A stretch of DNA of 37,243 nucleotides from Myxococcales bacterium (lineage in GTDB: Bacteria; Myxococcota_A; Polyangia; Polyangiales; Polyangiaceae): the NCBI GenBank assembly GCA_025351875.1, contig JANXVA010000408.1:1-37243 (forward strand), in the 5' to 3' direction. Shown here in pieces: positions 7,883-16,165 of the stretch. Position 1 is the stretch's first letter, and each line of letters starts with the position of its first letter. The notes below the pieces were generated by a model. That model did not search any database, was not told where the DNA came from, and worked only from the letters and a program-made list of their open reading frames with translations. The translations under genes and the position numbers were made by a program.

Positions 7883-8672
7883 CGATGGGCAGCGACGATT
7901 CGGGTTTGTCGCGCGTCTCGTCGGGCTCGGCCGCGACTTCCACGGCGGCCAGCTCGCCGAGGTCGTCGGCGCGGGGAATCGCGCCCGTCACGGCGGTGAT
8001 GATGCGCTCGAGCGTCTCGAAGAAGTGGATCGCGCGGAGCGGCGCGTTCAGCCAGCCGAGGGTGATGCAGTAGTTGCGACGATGCGGCGTCTTGTGATGC
8101 ACCGCATGGTGCCCGGGATGGAGGATGATGCGTGCGTCCTGGAGGAGCCGCACGATGCGCGGCCGCTCCTCGGTGTGGGCCCACTTGTGGATCTGGCTGG
8201 TCCAGGTGTTGACGACGGCGAGCCCGAGCAGTGCCATCCCGAAGAACACATCGAAGCTCGTTGCCGTATCCGGTCTCACCCAGAGCACACCGACCGTGCC
8301 GGGGAGCAGGGAGAGCGCGAAGTTGTGCCCGTTGGTCTCGACGAAATCGTGGTGCGTGATCGCCTTCTCATCGACGTGATGGTGACGGAACGTGCGTATG
8401 GCGAGACGACCGACGATCGGCGTGTCGACGGAGCCCCACGTATCGAACATCCAGTGCACGAAGCCGGACGTGAAGTCGGCCGCGAGGATGCCGATCAACG
8501 CCGCGAGCGTCATCCACCAGAGGGAGACCGGCGCCGACTGGACGATGCGCAGCAGGAGCCAGCAAGCCATGATGACCGCGCCGAAGATCCCACTGAGCTC
8601 ATACGCCCGGTGCGTCTTTTCGTAGCCCGCTTCGAGCGCGGCTGCGTCTCGGTCGTCCCTCTCCAGAGCCAT
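7875..8672 (-). CDS. carF: CarF/TMEM189 family plasmanylethanolamine desaturase
   Basis: A 265-residue membrane protein of the CarF/TMEM189 (PEDS1) family. The family makes the vinyl-ether bond of plasmalogens by desaturating alkyl ether phospholipids; in Myxococcus xanthus CarF is needed for the singlet-oxygen/blue-light carotenoid response. The hallmark histidines are present: FVHW (His73), FRHHHVD (97-99), the ITHHDFVETNGHN block (107-116), IHKWAH (162, 166), HPGHHAVHH (185-193) and a late His216. These are expected to hold a di-iron centre. Hydrophobic segments lie at about 27-45 and 50-70, with more around 118-158. Start ATG 8672 is preceded by AAGGGA at good spacing; the ATG at 8732 is not. 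It is divergent from a CDP-alcohol phosphotransferase gene, which fits a shared ether-lipid pathway. Confidence 0.93.
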   Translation of the reverse strand: MALERDDRDAAALEAGYEKTHRAYELSGIFGAVIMACWLLLRIVQSAPVSLWWMTLAALIGILAADFTSGFVHWMFDTWGSVDTPIVGRLAIRTFRHHHVDEKAITHHDFVETNGHNFALSLLPGTVGVLWVRPDTATSFDVFFGMALLGLAVVNTWTSQIHKWAHTEERPRIVRLLQDARIILHPGHHAVHHKTPHRRNYCITLGWLNAPLRAIHFFETLERIITAVTGAIPRADDLGELAAVEVAAEPDETRDKPESSLPIGA

Positions 8673-8685
8673 CGTTCCCTTTCCG

Positions 8686-8705
8686 TCTCTCGAATAATAG
8701 AGAGA
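8686..8705. promoter_or_regulatory. Inverted repeat upstream of carF
   Basis: TCTCTC (8686-8691) and GAGAGA (8700-8705) are perfect arms around the AT-rich centre GAATAATA. It lies 14-33 nt before the carF ATG and overlaps where a -10 box (TATTAT on the minus strand) could be. It could be an operator, or a hairpin in the carF leader. Confidence 0.4.
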
Positions 8706-8813
8706 ATCGGGCGGCAAGTGACCGCAGATCAAGCACGTTCTGACTTACCTACGCCCGCAGCGTGACATTGGTTCCATCGGGAAAAGGCGTGGAGGTGGGA
8801 CGTTGCGCCACGC

Positions 8814-8819
8814 TAGGAT
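8814..8819 (+). promoter_or_regulatory. Candidate -10 element TAGGAT
   Basis: TAGGAT ends 18 nt before the ATG of the CDP-alcohol phosphotransferase gene and matches the recurrent pre-start hexamer of this window. No clear -35 was seen. Confidence 0.4.
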
Positions 8820-8837
8820 GCGCTTCGTGGACGCAGG

Positions 8838-9869
8838 ATGAGCACGCCGGCCCTCGCCTACTCGGTCCGGGACCGCTCGATCCTGCTGCCGTACTACAAG
8901 CGGTTCCTCGTAGAGCCGCTGATTCCCCTCATTCCGGCGCGGATCAGCCCCAACGCCATCACCCATGGCGGCCACCTGATCAACCTCGCGGCCCTCGTCC
9001 TGCTCGTGGCGTTCGCCCACATGGACAAAGGCTGGCCGTTCTTCCTCGTGCCGGTCCTCGTCCACGTCTGGCTCTGGTGTGACCACGCCGACGGTGGACA
9101 CGCGCGCCGGACGGGTCAGTGCTCGGCCCTCGGGGAGTTCCTCGATCACGGCCTCGACCTCCTGAACGCCACGTACGTGATCTGCATGACGGTCGTGGCC
9201 CTCGGCACGCCTCCGTTCTGGAGCGTCACGGCGGCCGTGGTCGTCCCGGCCGCGGCCGCCATCACCTACTGGGAGCAGGCCGAGACGGGCGTCTTCCAGC
9301 TTGGACTGCTCAACCAGATCGAGTCGGTGTGCTCGCTCTCCGTCGCCCTCCTCGCGCGGGGGCTCTTCGGCGTCGCCGCCATGGCCGGCATTCATGTCGG
9401 GTCGTGGCCGCTGCCCGATCTCATCCTCGCCGTCGTTTCGGTCGTCGCCCTCTTCGGGATCCTCCGTTGCGCGATGCGCGTGAAGCAGAAGGGCGGGCGG
9501 CTCGCGCCGTTCCTCGCGCCGCTCCTCTTCGGGGCCGCAGTGACGCTCGCCGCTGCGACCGGTGCGCTCGGCACGCTCTCGGCGATCCTCGTCGGCGCGA
9601 GCGTCTACGTCTTCATCGGCGTGTGTCAGCTGAACTTCCGCATTCGCGGGGAGCGTCCGCAGCCACAGGCGGGAGTTCTCGTCGCGGCGGTCGTCGTCTT
9701 CTGCGTCGCCGGGTACCGGATGCTCGTCGGCGTGGTGCCGGCCTCCGTCGAGTGGGGCGCTGCCGGCGTCCTCACTGGCGTGTTCGGCGGGCTCGCGCTC
9801 GTGCGCGGCATCGAGGGCCATCGTGCGGTCCAGGAGCTCGATCGCGCCAAGGCTCTCCACGTGACATGA
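8838..9869 (+). CDS. CDP-alcohol phosphotransferase (ethanolamine/choline phosphotransferase-like)
   Basis: A 343-residue polytopic membrane enzyme that transfers a phospho-alcohol from CDP-alcohol to a lipid acceptor. The full CDP-alcohol signature is present: Asp82, Asp85-Gly86, Ala89-Arg90, Gly99, Asp103 and Asp107, with the family's exact spacing. The N-terminal part (YYKRFLVEPLIPLIP followed by SPNAITHGGHLINL) resembles eukaryotic ethanolamine/choline phosphotransferases (EPT/CPT) more than the short bacterial PgsA or PssA, as does the length. About eight to ten hydrophobic helices are visible. It is divergent from carF and coupled by ATGA overlap (9866-9869) to a metallophosphoesterase. 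A role in forming the ethanolamine ether lipid that CarF desaturates is an attractive inference. The substrate could instead be inositol phosphate or another polar head. Confidence 0.88.
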   Translation: MSTPALAYSVRDRSILLPYYKRFLVEPLIPLIPARISPNAITHGGHLINLAALVLLVAFAHMDKGWPFFLVPVLVHVWLWCDHADGGHARRTGQCSALGEFLDHGLDLLNATYVICMTVVALGTPPFWSVTAAVVVPAAAAITYWEQAETGVFQLGLLNQIESVCSLSVALLARGLFGVAAMAGIHVGSWPLPDLILAVVSVVALFGILRCAMRVKQKGGRLAPFLAPLLFGAAVTLAAATGALGTLSAILVGASVYVFIGVCQLNFRIRGERPQPQAGVLVAAVVVFCVAGYRMLVGVVPASVEWGAAGVLTGVFGGLALVRGIEGHRAVQELDRAKALHVT

Positions 9870-11277
9870 GCAGGCGGCGGAGGCATACGATCGTTCTGTC
9901 GGACGTGCACCTCAGCCAGGCGCACCCGCATGACGACGACGATCCGTACTGGATGCGGTATCGCCGGCGCGACTACCACCCCGACGCCGAGTTCGAGGAC
10001 CTCGTCGGCAAGCTCCTCGAGGCCTGCGCAGGCGAGCCGATCGAGGTCGTCTTCAACGGCGACGTCCTCGACTTCGACGCGCCGCTCGTGAAGGACGGCA
10101 AGAGCACGTTCGACGAGTTCTCGCTCGACGACGCCGGCTGCGCCGACCACTTACGCCGCATCGTCGCCGATCATCCGCGCTTCTTTGGCGCCGCGGCGCG
10201 GCTCCTCGCCGAGGGGCACCGACTGATCTTCGTGTCGGGAAATCACGACCTCGAGCTCTACTGGCCGGGCGTGCGCGCGGCGCTGCGGGAGGAGCTGCGC
10301 AGCATGGCGGCCGCGCTCGCGCCGTCGTGCGATCTCTCCGACCTCGAGGAGCGCGTGCGCTTTCGCACCTGGTTCCACGTGACCGAAGACAAGATCTACC
10401 TCGAGCACGGCAGCCAGTACGACCACCTCAACGGCGTGCCCGACCCGATGCTGCCGGTGATCCCGGACGGCTCGTGGCTGCACCCGGTCGCCGGTAAGCT
10501 CGCGTTCAAGCGAACGGGAGCGCGCATGGGGTACTTCAACCCGTATTACGAGGAGACGTTCTACATGGGCGCCTCCGGATACGCTCGGCACTTCGTTGCA
10601 AACTACATGTTCTCCGACCGCCACATCGCGCGGACGTGGATGTTCGGGGCGCTGGCTACGGCGCGCGAGATCTTCCGGCACCGCCGCAGAGGGGACCACG
10701 AGCTCTCGGCGGCGAGCATCGAGCTCGCGCGGGCGGAGACCGCCGCGTCGACCGAGGCGATCGTGGCGACTCACGCGCTACGAGTGCCGTCGGGCGAGCG
10801 GACGATGATCCCGATTCTTCGGGAGCTCTGGCTCGACCGGATCGGCCTAGGTCTCTTCGTGATCGCGGTGGCACTGGTCTCGTTCGCCGTCGCGAGCACG
10901 ATGGTCGCGGCGATCCTGGTCGGCGCCCTGGTGGCGGCCTTCGGATCTACGAGGTGGTCACGCCGAAGCCGGACATCCGGACGTACGACTCCGCGCCGCC
11001 GACGGTGAAGCAGATCTTCGAGATCCACGGGGTGAAGGCGATGTGCATGGGCCACACGCACCGGCCCAACGGTACCTGGGAGGGCGGGCGCTTCTCGGGC
11101 AACAGCGGCTCGTGGTGCCCCGCCTTCGTCGATCGCGACTGCACGGTCCCGGTGCTCGACGGCCGCCCGTTCCTCTGGCACATCGCGGATGAGGACGGCC
11201 TGTCGGGCGGCCTTCACTGGCTCCGCAAGGGCGCGATCGCGCCCGATCCCTCGGCGCTCACTTCATCTCCGCGTTGA
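9866..11277 (+). pseudogene. Calcineurin-like metallophosphoesterase with internal membrane segment, interrupted by a frameshift
   Basis: The reading frame from ATG 9866 gives SDVHLS (Asp13, His15), NGDVLDF (Asp66) and GNHDLEL (Asn126-His127), the first metal-binding motifs of calcineurin-like phosphoesterases. It then gives a hydrophobic stretch (LGLFVIAVALVSFAVAS and on) and degenerates into Arg-rich sequence. The last motif, GHTHRPN, and a sensible C-terminus (IYEVVTPKPDIRTYDSAPP...) continue in the neighbouring frame to TGA 11275-11277. The shift lies near 10944 (TTCGG/ATCTAC); one added base there, for example another G, restores about 470 residues. It is either a sequencing error, a real 1-nt deletion or, less likely, a -1 recoding site. 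Helices inserted between GNHD and GHTH are unusual for the family. Its start overlaps the upstream CDP-alcohol phosphotransferase stop, and its end overlaps the convergent skp-like gene by 20 nt. Confidence 0.82.
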
Positions 11278-11779
11278 GCTTGGCCGTGAGGTCGTTCGCG
11301 GGGTCGCTCCACACCGTGGCGGACCTGTCGAGGATCACGGTGATCCCTTCGGCCTTGGCGATCGCGGTGACCTTGGGCTCGGCCAGCTTGATGAGGTCCT
11401 GGAGCAGCTTGGTGCGGTCCTGCGCGAGCTCGCGCTCGAGCTTCACGTAGGTCTGCTGGAGCTCGGCGAACTTCACCTCGAGCTCGTGCCTCTTTGCCTC
11501 GAACTGCGGAGCGGGCAGCGTGGACTTCTGCTTCTCCAGCTCGGCGGCCGCCTTCCTCAGGTCCTCCTGCTGCTTGTCGAGCGTGCCCTGCTTCGCCTTG
11601 CGCGTGCTCTCGAAGGACGCGTTCGCGCGCTGACCCGCAGGCGTCGTCGCCAGCGTCGACTGGAAGTCGATGACGCCGATCCTCGGGCTGGCCGGCACGG
11701 CCGCGTGCCCGATCCCCGCGAGCAGCGGGCTCACCATCAGACCGACACCAAAACAACCCAGGGCGAGATAGCGCTTCAT
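11258..11779 (-). CDS. Skp/OmpH-family periplasmic chaperone
   Basis: A 173-residue protein starting at ATG 11779-11777, with GAGGT six bases upstream. It has a Sec signal peptide (MKRYLALGCFGVGLMVSPLLAGIGHA) and then the OmpH/Skp outline: strand RIGVIDFQSTLATTPAGQ, a long charged coiled coil (about residues 55-125, rich in Lys, Glu and Gln) and the closing strand-helix AKAEGITVILDRSATVWSDPANDLT. Skp trimers hold unfolded outer-membrane proteins in the periplasm. It is usually found near bamA and lpxD; here it is alone among lipoproteins, so it may be a second copy with a narrower client. Its 3' end overlaps the convergent metallophosphoesterase by 20 nt. Confidence 0.85.
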   Translation of the reverse strand: MKRYLALGCFGVGLMVSPLLAGIGHAAVPASPRIGVIDFQSTLATTPAGQRANASFESTRKAKQGTLDKQQEDLRKAAAELEKQKSTLPAPQFEAKRHELEVKFAELQQTYVKLERELAQDRTKLLQDLIKLAEPKVTAIAKAEGITVILDRSATVWSDPANDLTAKLNAEMK

Positions 11780-11843
11780 GATGACCTCGATACCTTTCTT
11801 ACGCTGACTCGGCGCGGGCGCAAAAAATCGCGACAATCGACGA

Positions 11844-12318
11844 TCACTCGCGCGCGAGGCGGTCGAGGAGCGCGCGATGGAGCGTGGCCTTCAAGGTGAG
11901 GACGTCGTCGTCGCGGTCGAGATCGACGGAGACCAGCGCGGCGAGGATCACCATCACCAGTGGGTCTGCCTTGCCGACGTTCTGCATCGCGTCCTTCACC
12001 TCGCCCTCGCTCGCCTTGGCGGCGTCGGCATTGGTGTATTTAGCACGTAAAATGAACTCGCCCGTCTGGCCGGGACGCATCACGAAGCTGACGGCCTCGA
12101 CGGACGCGAGCCGAGCACGCTCTTGCTGCGTCTTCGTGCGCGCGATGTTCACGATGCCCGGCCCTGCATAGATCGCGAACAGCGCGTCGGGCTCGAACGT
12201 CGGGAGGGGAGGGCTGGGCCGCGCGCGCCATGTCGGGCGGCCTCGTGCAACCACTCACGAAGAGGGCGAGGAGAACGACAGGCAGCACGAACCAGGAGCG
12301 CGCCGGACGCAGAGGCAT
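11844..12318 (-). pseudogene. Predicted lipoprotein split by a frameshift
   Basis: ATG 12318-12316 opens a good lipoprotein signal (MPLRPARSWFVLPVVLLAL, lipobox VSGC) that runs to AAQPSPP. After that its frame turns into Arg-rich nonsense. The neighbouring frame continues with plausible protein (PTFEPDALFAIYAGPGIV ... TLHRALLDRLARE) to the stop at 11844. The switch falls in a run of Cs on the coding strand, GGGAGGGGAGGG on the + strand at about 12202-12213. One base too many there explains it. Joined, it would be a lipoprotein of about 157 residues of unknown family. A homopolymer error in sequencing is as likely as a real mutation. Confidence 0.65.
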
Positions 12319-12380
12319 CGATGGACAGACGGCCGCGCGGCCCGGGTGATGCAATCGCACCCAGGACGCCATGGACTGGC

Positions 12381-14591
12381 TCAGCGTGCGCCGAGCTTGC
12401 CGAGGATCTCGCGGACGGCGTCGCGCTTTTTCTCGAGCTCCTTCGCCGTCGCTTCCTTGCTTTTGCGTGCAGACTGCAAGAGGTCTTCGGCCTCCAGTAC
12501 GCGCTTCACGAGCGGCGCTGCTGCCGTGCCGCCGCCCGCGCCTGCGCCCTTCTCGCCGCCGCCGAGCGCCTTCATGTGCTCGCGGAGACGCTCGAGATCG
12601 CCCTGCGCCGTGGCCGCGACCTTCTCGGCCTCGGCGGCCTTCGCGTGCTCCGCCTCGAGCGCGCGGACGCGCGGCTCCGCTTGCGCGAGGATCGCCAGCT
12701 CAGCGGCCGGGATGGTCGTCTTCGCGAGGAGCTCGCGCACGTGCTTGCCGGTGAGCGCGTCGATCCCCGTCGCGCGCGACAGCCCTTCGGTGACGACGAA
12801 CGTGCGGAGCGCCTTGCTCTTCGAGGGTGCGTCGAAGACGACGATGGGGTGCGAGGTCGCCTCGTCGAAGTCGACTCGATCGGTGCCCGTGACCGTCGCG
12901 TTCTTCTCCGCGGAGAGCGCGACATAGAACGTGCGCGCCGCGCCGCCTCGGTTCTCGAGCTCCCAGGTCTGCTTCGTCGTCGCGAGGAAGTGCTCCTCGA
13001 GCCGGCTGTTGCGGAACGTCAGTCGCTTGGATTCTTCGCCTCGATCGCTGGTCTTCGTGGTGACCTCGGCATCGAGATCGTTGCCGACCTGGAGAAAGCG
13101 TCGGTCGCCGGGCTTGAGGCGATCGAGCGCAGTTTCCCCGGCAAATCCGCCCGCACCGAAGACCGCGAGCGTGCCCGCGGGGAGCGTCTGTCCGGTGGTG
13201 TTCACGAAACGGACGGCCGCGCGCGCCGTCCCCCCGGCGGACGCGAAGAACGCGATGTTCTCGGTCTTCACGGGCTTGTCGAGGATCGGGACGAGCGCCG
13301 ACGAGTGCGCATCCAGCACGAACGCGCCAGGCATCGTGAATACGAAGAGCGCCCCGTTCTCGACGCCCTGCGCGGGCGCGAGATCCGCGAGGTTGCCGAC
13401 CGAGAGCACCGAGCTCGCTCCCACCTCGTTCAGTTGCGTCGCGCCCATGCGGACGCTCGGTGCGCGTGTCTGATGCGATCCGCCGATCCGGCCTGACCCG
13501 CTCCCGTAGCCCTGACCGCTTCCCGAGCCCGAGGCTGTGGCGTCGAGGTTGTCACCCCAGAGCGCGTCGGCCGTCGTGCCCTGGAGCTGCGCCATCGTCG
13601 AGAGCGGTGTCTCCGGGTGGATGAGCGTGCGACGCGCGTAGCGAGGCGCGGCGAGCGGGAACAAGAACGAGTCCGGTTCGCCGTTCACGAGCTCCAGGCG
13701 GATGCCTTGCCAGGGCTCGTCGGTGTCGTTGTGGACGAGCGCCCAGCCCTGGAGCTGCGCGCCGTCCTTCCCCGAGGGTGCGACCACGAGGCGGTAGGTC
13801 GTGCGCCAGATGGGCGTCTCCGCGATGTAACCGAAGGTCACCTTTCCGTGCGCGTTGCCGAGGAGCTGGAGCGAGCGTGCGTTCTGCGCGCTACGCGTCG
13901 AGAGCGCGTCGATGGCGGCATCGAGGCGGCTCGCGAAGGCGCCGTCCACGGGGCGGATCTTCACGATGTCCTGCGCGTCGACTAGCATGACCTCGCCGCG
14001 ATCGGTGAGGAGGGTGACGGTCAGGCGTTTGAGCTCGAGCGGCTTGCTCGCGCCCTCCTTCTCGCCCTTCGTATCGCGCATCGCGTGTGCGCGTGCCGCG
14101 GCCTCGTCGAGCTCCTCGGTGACCTCGACGATGCGCCCTTGCACGATCTTGCCGTCGCGCCGCATCGAGACGGTGACGACCTCACCCTTCATGCTGACGA
14201 GCAGGTCCTTGAAGCCGATGGGCTGATCGCCGTCAGCAGGCAAGCCGGCGCGCGCGCGGGCGGTCGCGCGCGTGACGCTGCTCGCGAAGGCCACGCCCGT
14301 CACCTGGCCGCCTCCGCCGCCGTTCAGGACGACGAGCGACTTCAGGGCGTCATCGAGGTGACCCGCGGGGACGGGGAGGGACGTGATCGTCTTCTCTCCG
14401 ATGGTGCCCGAGCGCTCGAAGTATCCGACGCCCGTCTCGTAGAGGCGGAGCGTGCGCAGCGGCAGCGGTTGCGTGCGAGCTGCGGCTGCCTTGTGCGCCG
14501 ACTCGGGCTCCGGCGTGCACGCGCAGCCCAACGACGCGAGAAGGAGGAAGGAGACGAGCGAGGAGGAGCCGAACGAGCGCAGGCGAGGCAT
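12381..14591 (-). CDS. DUF4139-domain predicted lipoprotein
   Basis: A 736-residue protein starting at ATG 14591-14589, with a lipoprotein signal ending at the lipobox LASLGC. It begins with a strand pattern (LRTLRLYETGVGYFERSG, TITSLPVPAGHLDDALKSLVVL) and a central region (PIWRTTYRLVV, GWALVHNDTDEPWQGIRLELVNGEP) matching the DUF4139 (mucoidy-inhibitor-A-like) pattern. The C-terminal 330 residues contain the strands typical of the family's second half (NIAFFASAGGTARAAVRFVNTT, TWELENRGGAARTFYVAL). A coiled coil with Ala/Glu/Lys follows at about 640-736. A Gly/Ser-rich linker sits at about 365-378. The biochemical role is unknown. It stands between lipoprotein genes on the same strand, 68 nt downstream of the next one. 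Confidence 0.85.
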   Translation of the reverse strand: MPRLRSFGSSSLVSFLLLASLGCACTPEPESAHKAAAARTQPLPLRTLRLYETGVGYFERSGTIGEKTITSLPVPAGHLDDALKSLVVLNGGGGGQVTGVAFASSVTRATARARAGLPADGDQPIGFKDLLVSMKGEVVTVSMRRDGKIVQGRIVEVTEELDEAAARAHAMRDTKGEKEGASKPLELKRLTVTLLTDRGEVMLVDAQDIVKIRPVDGAFASRLDAAIDALSTRSAQNARSLQLLGNAHGKVTFGYIAETPIWRTTYRLVVAPSGKDGAQLQGWALVHNDTDEPWQGIRLELVNGEPDSFLFPLAAPRYARRTLIHPETPLSTMAQLQGTTADALWGDNLDATASGSGSGQGYGSGSGRIGGSHQTRAPSVRMGATQLNEVGASSVLSVGNLADLAPAQGVENGALFVFTMPGAFVLDAHSSALVPILDKPVKTENIAFFASAGGTARAAVRFVNTTGQTLPAGTLAVFGAGGFAGETALDRLKPGDRRFLQVGNDLDAEVTTKTSDRGEESKRLTFRNSRLEEHFLATTKQTWELENRGGAARTFYVALSAEKNATVTGTDRVDFDEATSHPIVVFDAPSKSKALRTFVVTEGLSRATGIDALTGKHVRELLAKTTIPAAELAILAQAEPRVRALEAEHAKAAEAEKVAATAQGDLERLREHMKALGGGEKGAGAGGGTAAAPLVKRVLEAEDLLQSARKSKEATAKELEKKRDAVREILGKLGAR

Positions 14592-14659
14592 GGTGTCGCC
14601 GACACTATCACCGCGGGAAAGTTCCGCGGCGGCCTATGCCGGAGGGCTCTGGAAGGTGC

Positions 14660-15451
14660 TCAGCGCGTGAACGCGCAGGTCGTTCCGACGTCGAATTGCT
14701 CGCCGCCCTGGGCCCACTGGAGGTGAAGCTTGATCGGGCCTGTGCCGCGCTCGAAGTCGTCCTGGTTCATGTTGACGTAGTAGTCCTGCTCGCCCTTCGA
14801 GCCCTCGAAGTAGACGTACCCGGGCACCTCGCTACCCGCGACCTCGAGGATCGAGACGGTCGCGTTCGGCGGGTCGCTCCGACCGCCCGCGCTCGCCTTG
14901 CGCGTGATGGTCAGCGTGCCGCGCTTGCCCTGCGCCTGGTCGAGCGTGATCCTCGCGTTCACCGCGGGACCCGTGCAGCTGATCACCTTCGCGTTGGTCG
15001 GCGCGGGTTGCCAGCTCGGGTCCTTCTTCACGGTGAAGCTGACGCTGCGCGCGGAGTGATAGAGCTTCAGGCCGCCGTCGGGCAGCTTGTCGAGCTCGAA
15101 GGTGACGTTCCCGGAGTTGCCGCTCAGATACAGCGTGGGCTTGTCGCTGAGGACGGGGCTCTGCGGGTTGTTCGGCCTCGCGGGCAGGAGGTCGTAGGAG
15201 CCGGCGATCAGCGTCGTCTCGCCGTTCGACACCATCTCGGCTTCGAACTTCTTGCCGGCCGAGAGCGTGAGGCGCGACGTGTAGTAGCCACCGAAGAGCG
15301 GAGGCGAATCGACGACGTAGGTGCCAGTGCCGAGGCCGCTCGTGAGGTCGTCCTCACCGACGGCCGAGCCGCCGCTGTCCGAGCCGCTGCACGCGACAGC
15401 GAGCGTGGAGATCCCGAGAGCCACCATCACGATCAGGTTGGGAAGACGCAT
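14660..15451 (-). CDS. Predicted lipoprotein of unknown function
   Basis: A 263-residue protein starting at ATG 15451-15449 (MRLPNLIVMVALGISTLAVAC). The lipobox Cys is followed by Ser/Gly/Asp residues and the acidic EDDLTSG stretch that recurs in lipoproteins of this window (compare the one at 25647). The mature part is beta-rich (GTYVVDSPPLFGGYYTSRLTLSA, TLIAGSYDLLP, GNVTFELDKL) with Cys171-like and C-terminal cysteines (ISCTGP, GTTCAF). No known domain was recognised. The longer frame to 15487 adds a Thr/Pro leader without a ribosome site. The function cannot be inferred. Confidence 0.72.
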   Translation of the reverse strand: MRLPNLIVMVALGISTLAVACSGSDSGGSAVGEDDLTSGLGTGTYVVDSPPLFGGYYTSRLTLSAGKKFEAEMVSNGETTLIAGSYDLLPARPNNPQSPVLSDKPTLYLSGNSGNVTFELDKLPDGGLKLYHSARSVSFTVKKDPSWQPAPTNAKVISCTGPAVNARITLDQAQGKRGTLTITRKASAGGRSDPPNATVSILEVAGSEVPGYVYFEGSKGEQDYYVNMNQDDFERGTGPIKLHLQWAQGGEQFDVGTTCAFTR

Positions 15452-15534
15452 CGTCGGGATAGGTGTGCATGTGGTGGTCCATCTCACATTGGTCGCTTTT
15501 TGAGCGAAAACCCCAATACTTCCCGGATCTCTGT

Positions 15535-16150
15535 TCAGCCGGGAGTGAGCCAGTCGGTGTCCAGGTGATCGGGTCCTCTTCCGCGCTTTCGGTCGTCCTT
15601 TCGCGGCTCACTCGTCAGGAAGCGGAGGCACGCGCGGGTCATCTGCACTCTCAGGTCGGTGTCCCCGAACGGCGGTTTCTCCGACCAGACCGAGGTGTGG
15701 ACGACGCCCATCGCCATGTTCGTCACGACGAAGGCGACCACGTCGAGGTCTTCCTTCCGCACGTCGTCGCGCTGGCGGAGGGCATTCGCCAGCACCGCAG
15801 CGAATGCGTTCTGGCTCTCGGCGAGCGTCGGCATCAGGTTGATCGGTGCGCGACACGGAGCACGCGCTCGCGCCCCTCGGTCCGCGCGCGAGATGCGCAC
15901 GTTGCCGAGGTAGGTGTCGAACATCAGACCGACGATGCCGCGGATCGCGATCGAGAGCGGCTCGCTCCTCGACTTCTCGAGCTGGTCCTCGAACGCGCGC
16001 AGGTTGTCCTCGGTGACCTTGGCGGCGAGCCCCGACAAGACGCTGCCGCGGTCGGCGAAGAGACTGCTTGGGCGGCTTCCGGAGGAAGCGATCGTAGAGC
16101 GCGCCGATGGGACGTCGTCGGTTCATGGTGGCCAGGGAGGAGGTTCGCAT
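15535..16150 (-). pseudogene. Degraded TetR-family regulator
   Basis: The frame 16038-15535 reads like a TetR C-terminal ligand domain (SGLAAKVTEDNLRAFEDQLEKSRSEPLSIAIRGIVGLMFDTYLGNVR ...). Just upstream, in another frame, stands the end of a TetR helix-turn-helix (PIGALYDRF). The sequence SLFADRGSVL joins them only if one base is skipped near 16060. The first two helices of the DNA-binding domain are missing: only about 15 residues precede PIGALYDRF, and an in-frame TAG that ends the upstream kinase gene closes the frame. It is therefore 5'-truncated and frameshifted. If the shift is a sequencing error, the truncation still makes DNA binding doubtful. Confidence 0.65.
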
Positions 16151-16165
16151 GAAAGGCCGGCCCGC

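Noticed and set aside
9119-9860. Open frame running through the CDP-alcohol phosphotransferase gene as the start of a 629-residue protein
   Set aside because: It is the phosphoesterase frame extended upstream into Arg/Pro-rich shadow sequence; the true start is ATG 9866.
9866-11277. Programmed -1 frameshift in the metallophosphoesterase
   Set aside because: No slippery heptamer or following stem-loop is evident at about 10944, so error or mutation is the simpler explanation.
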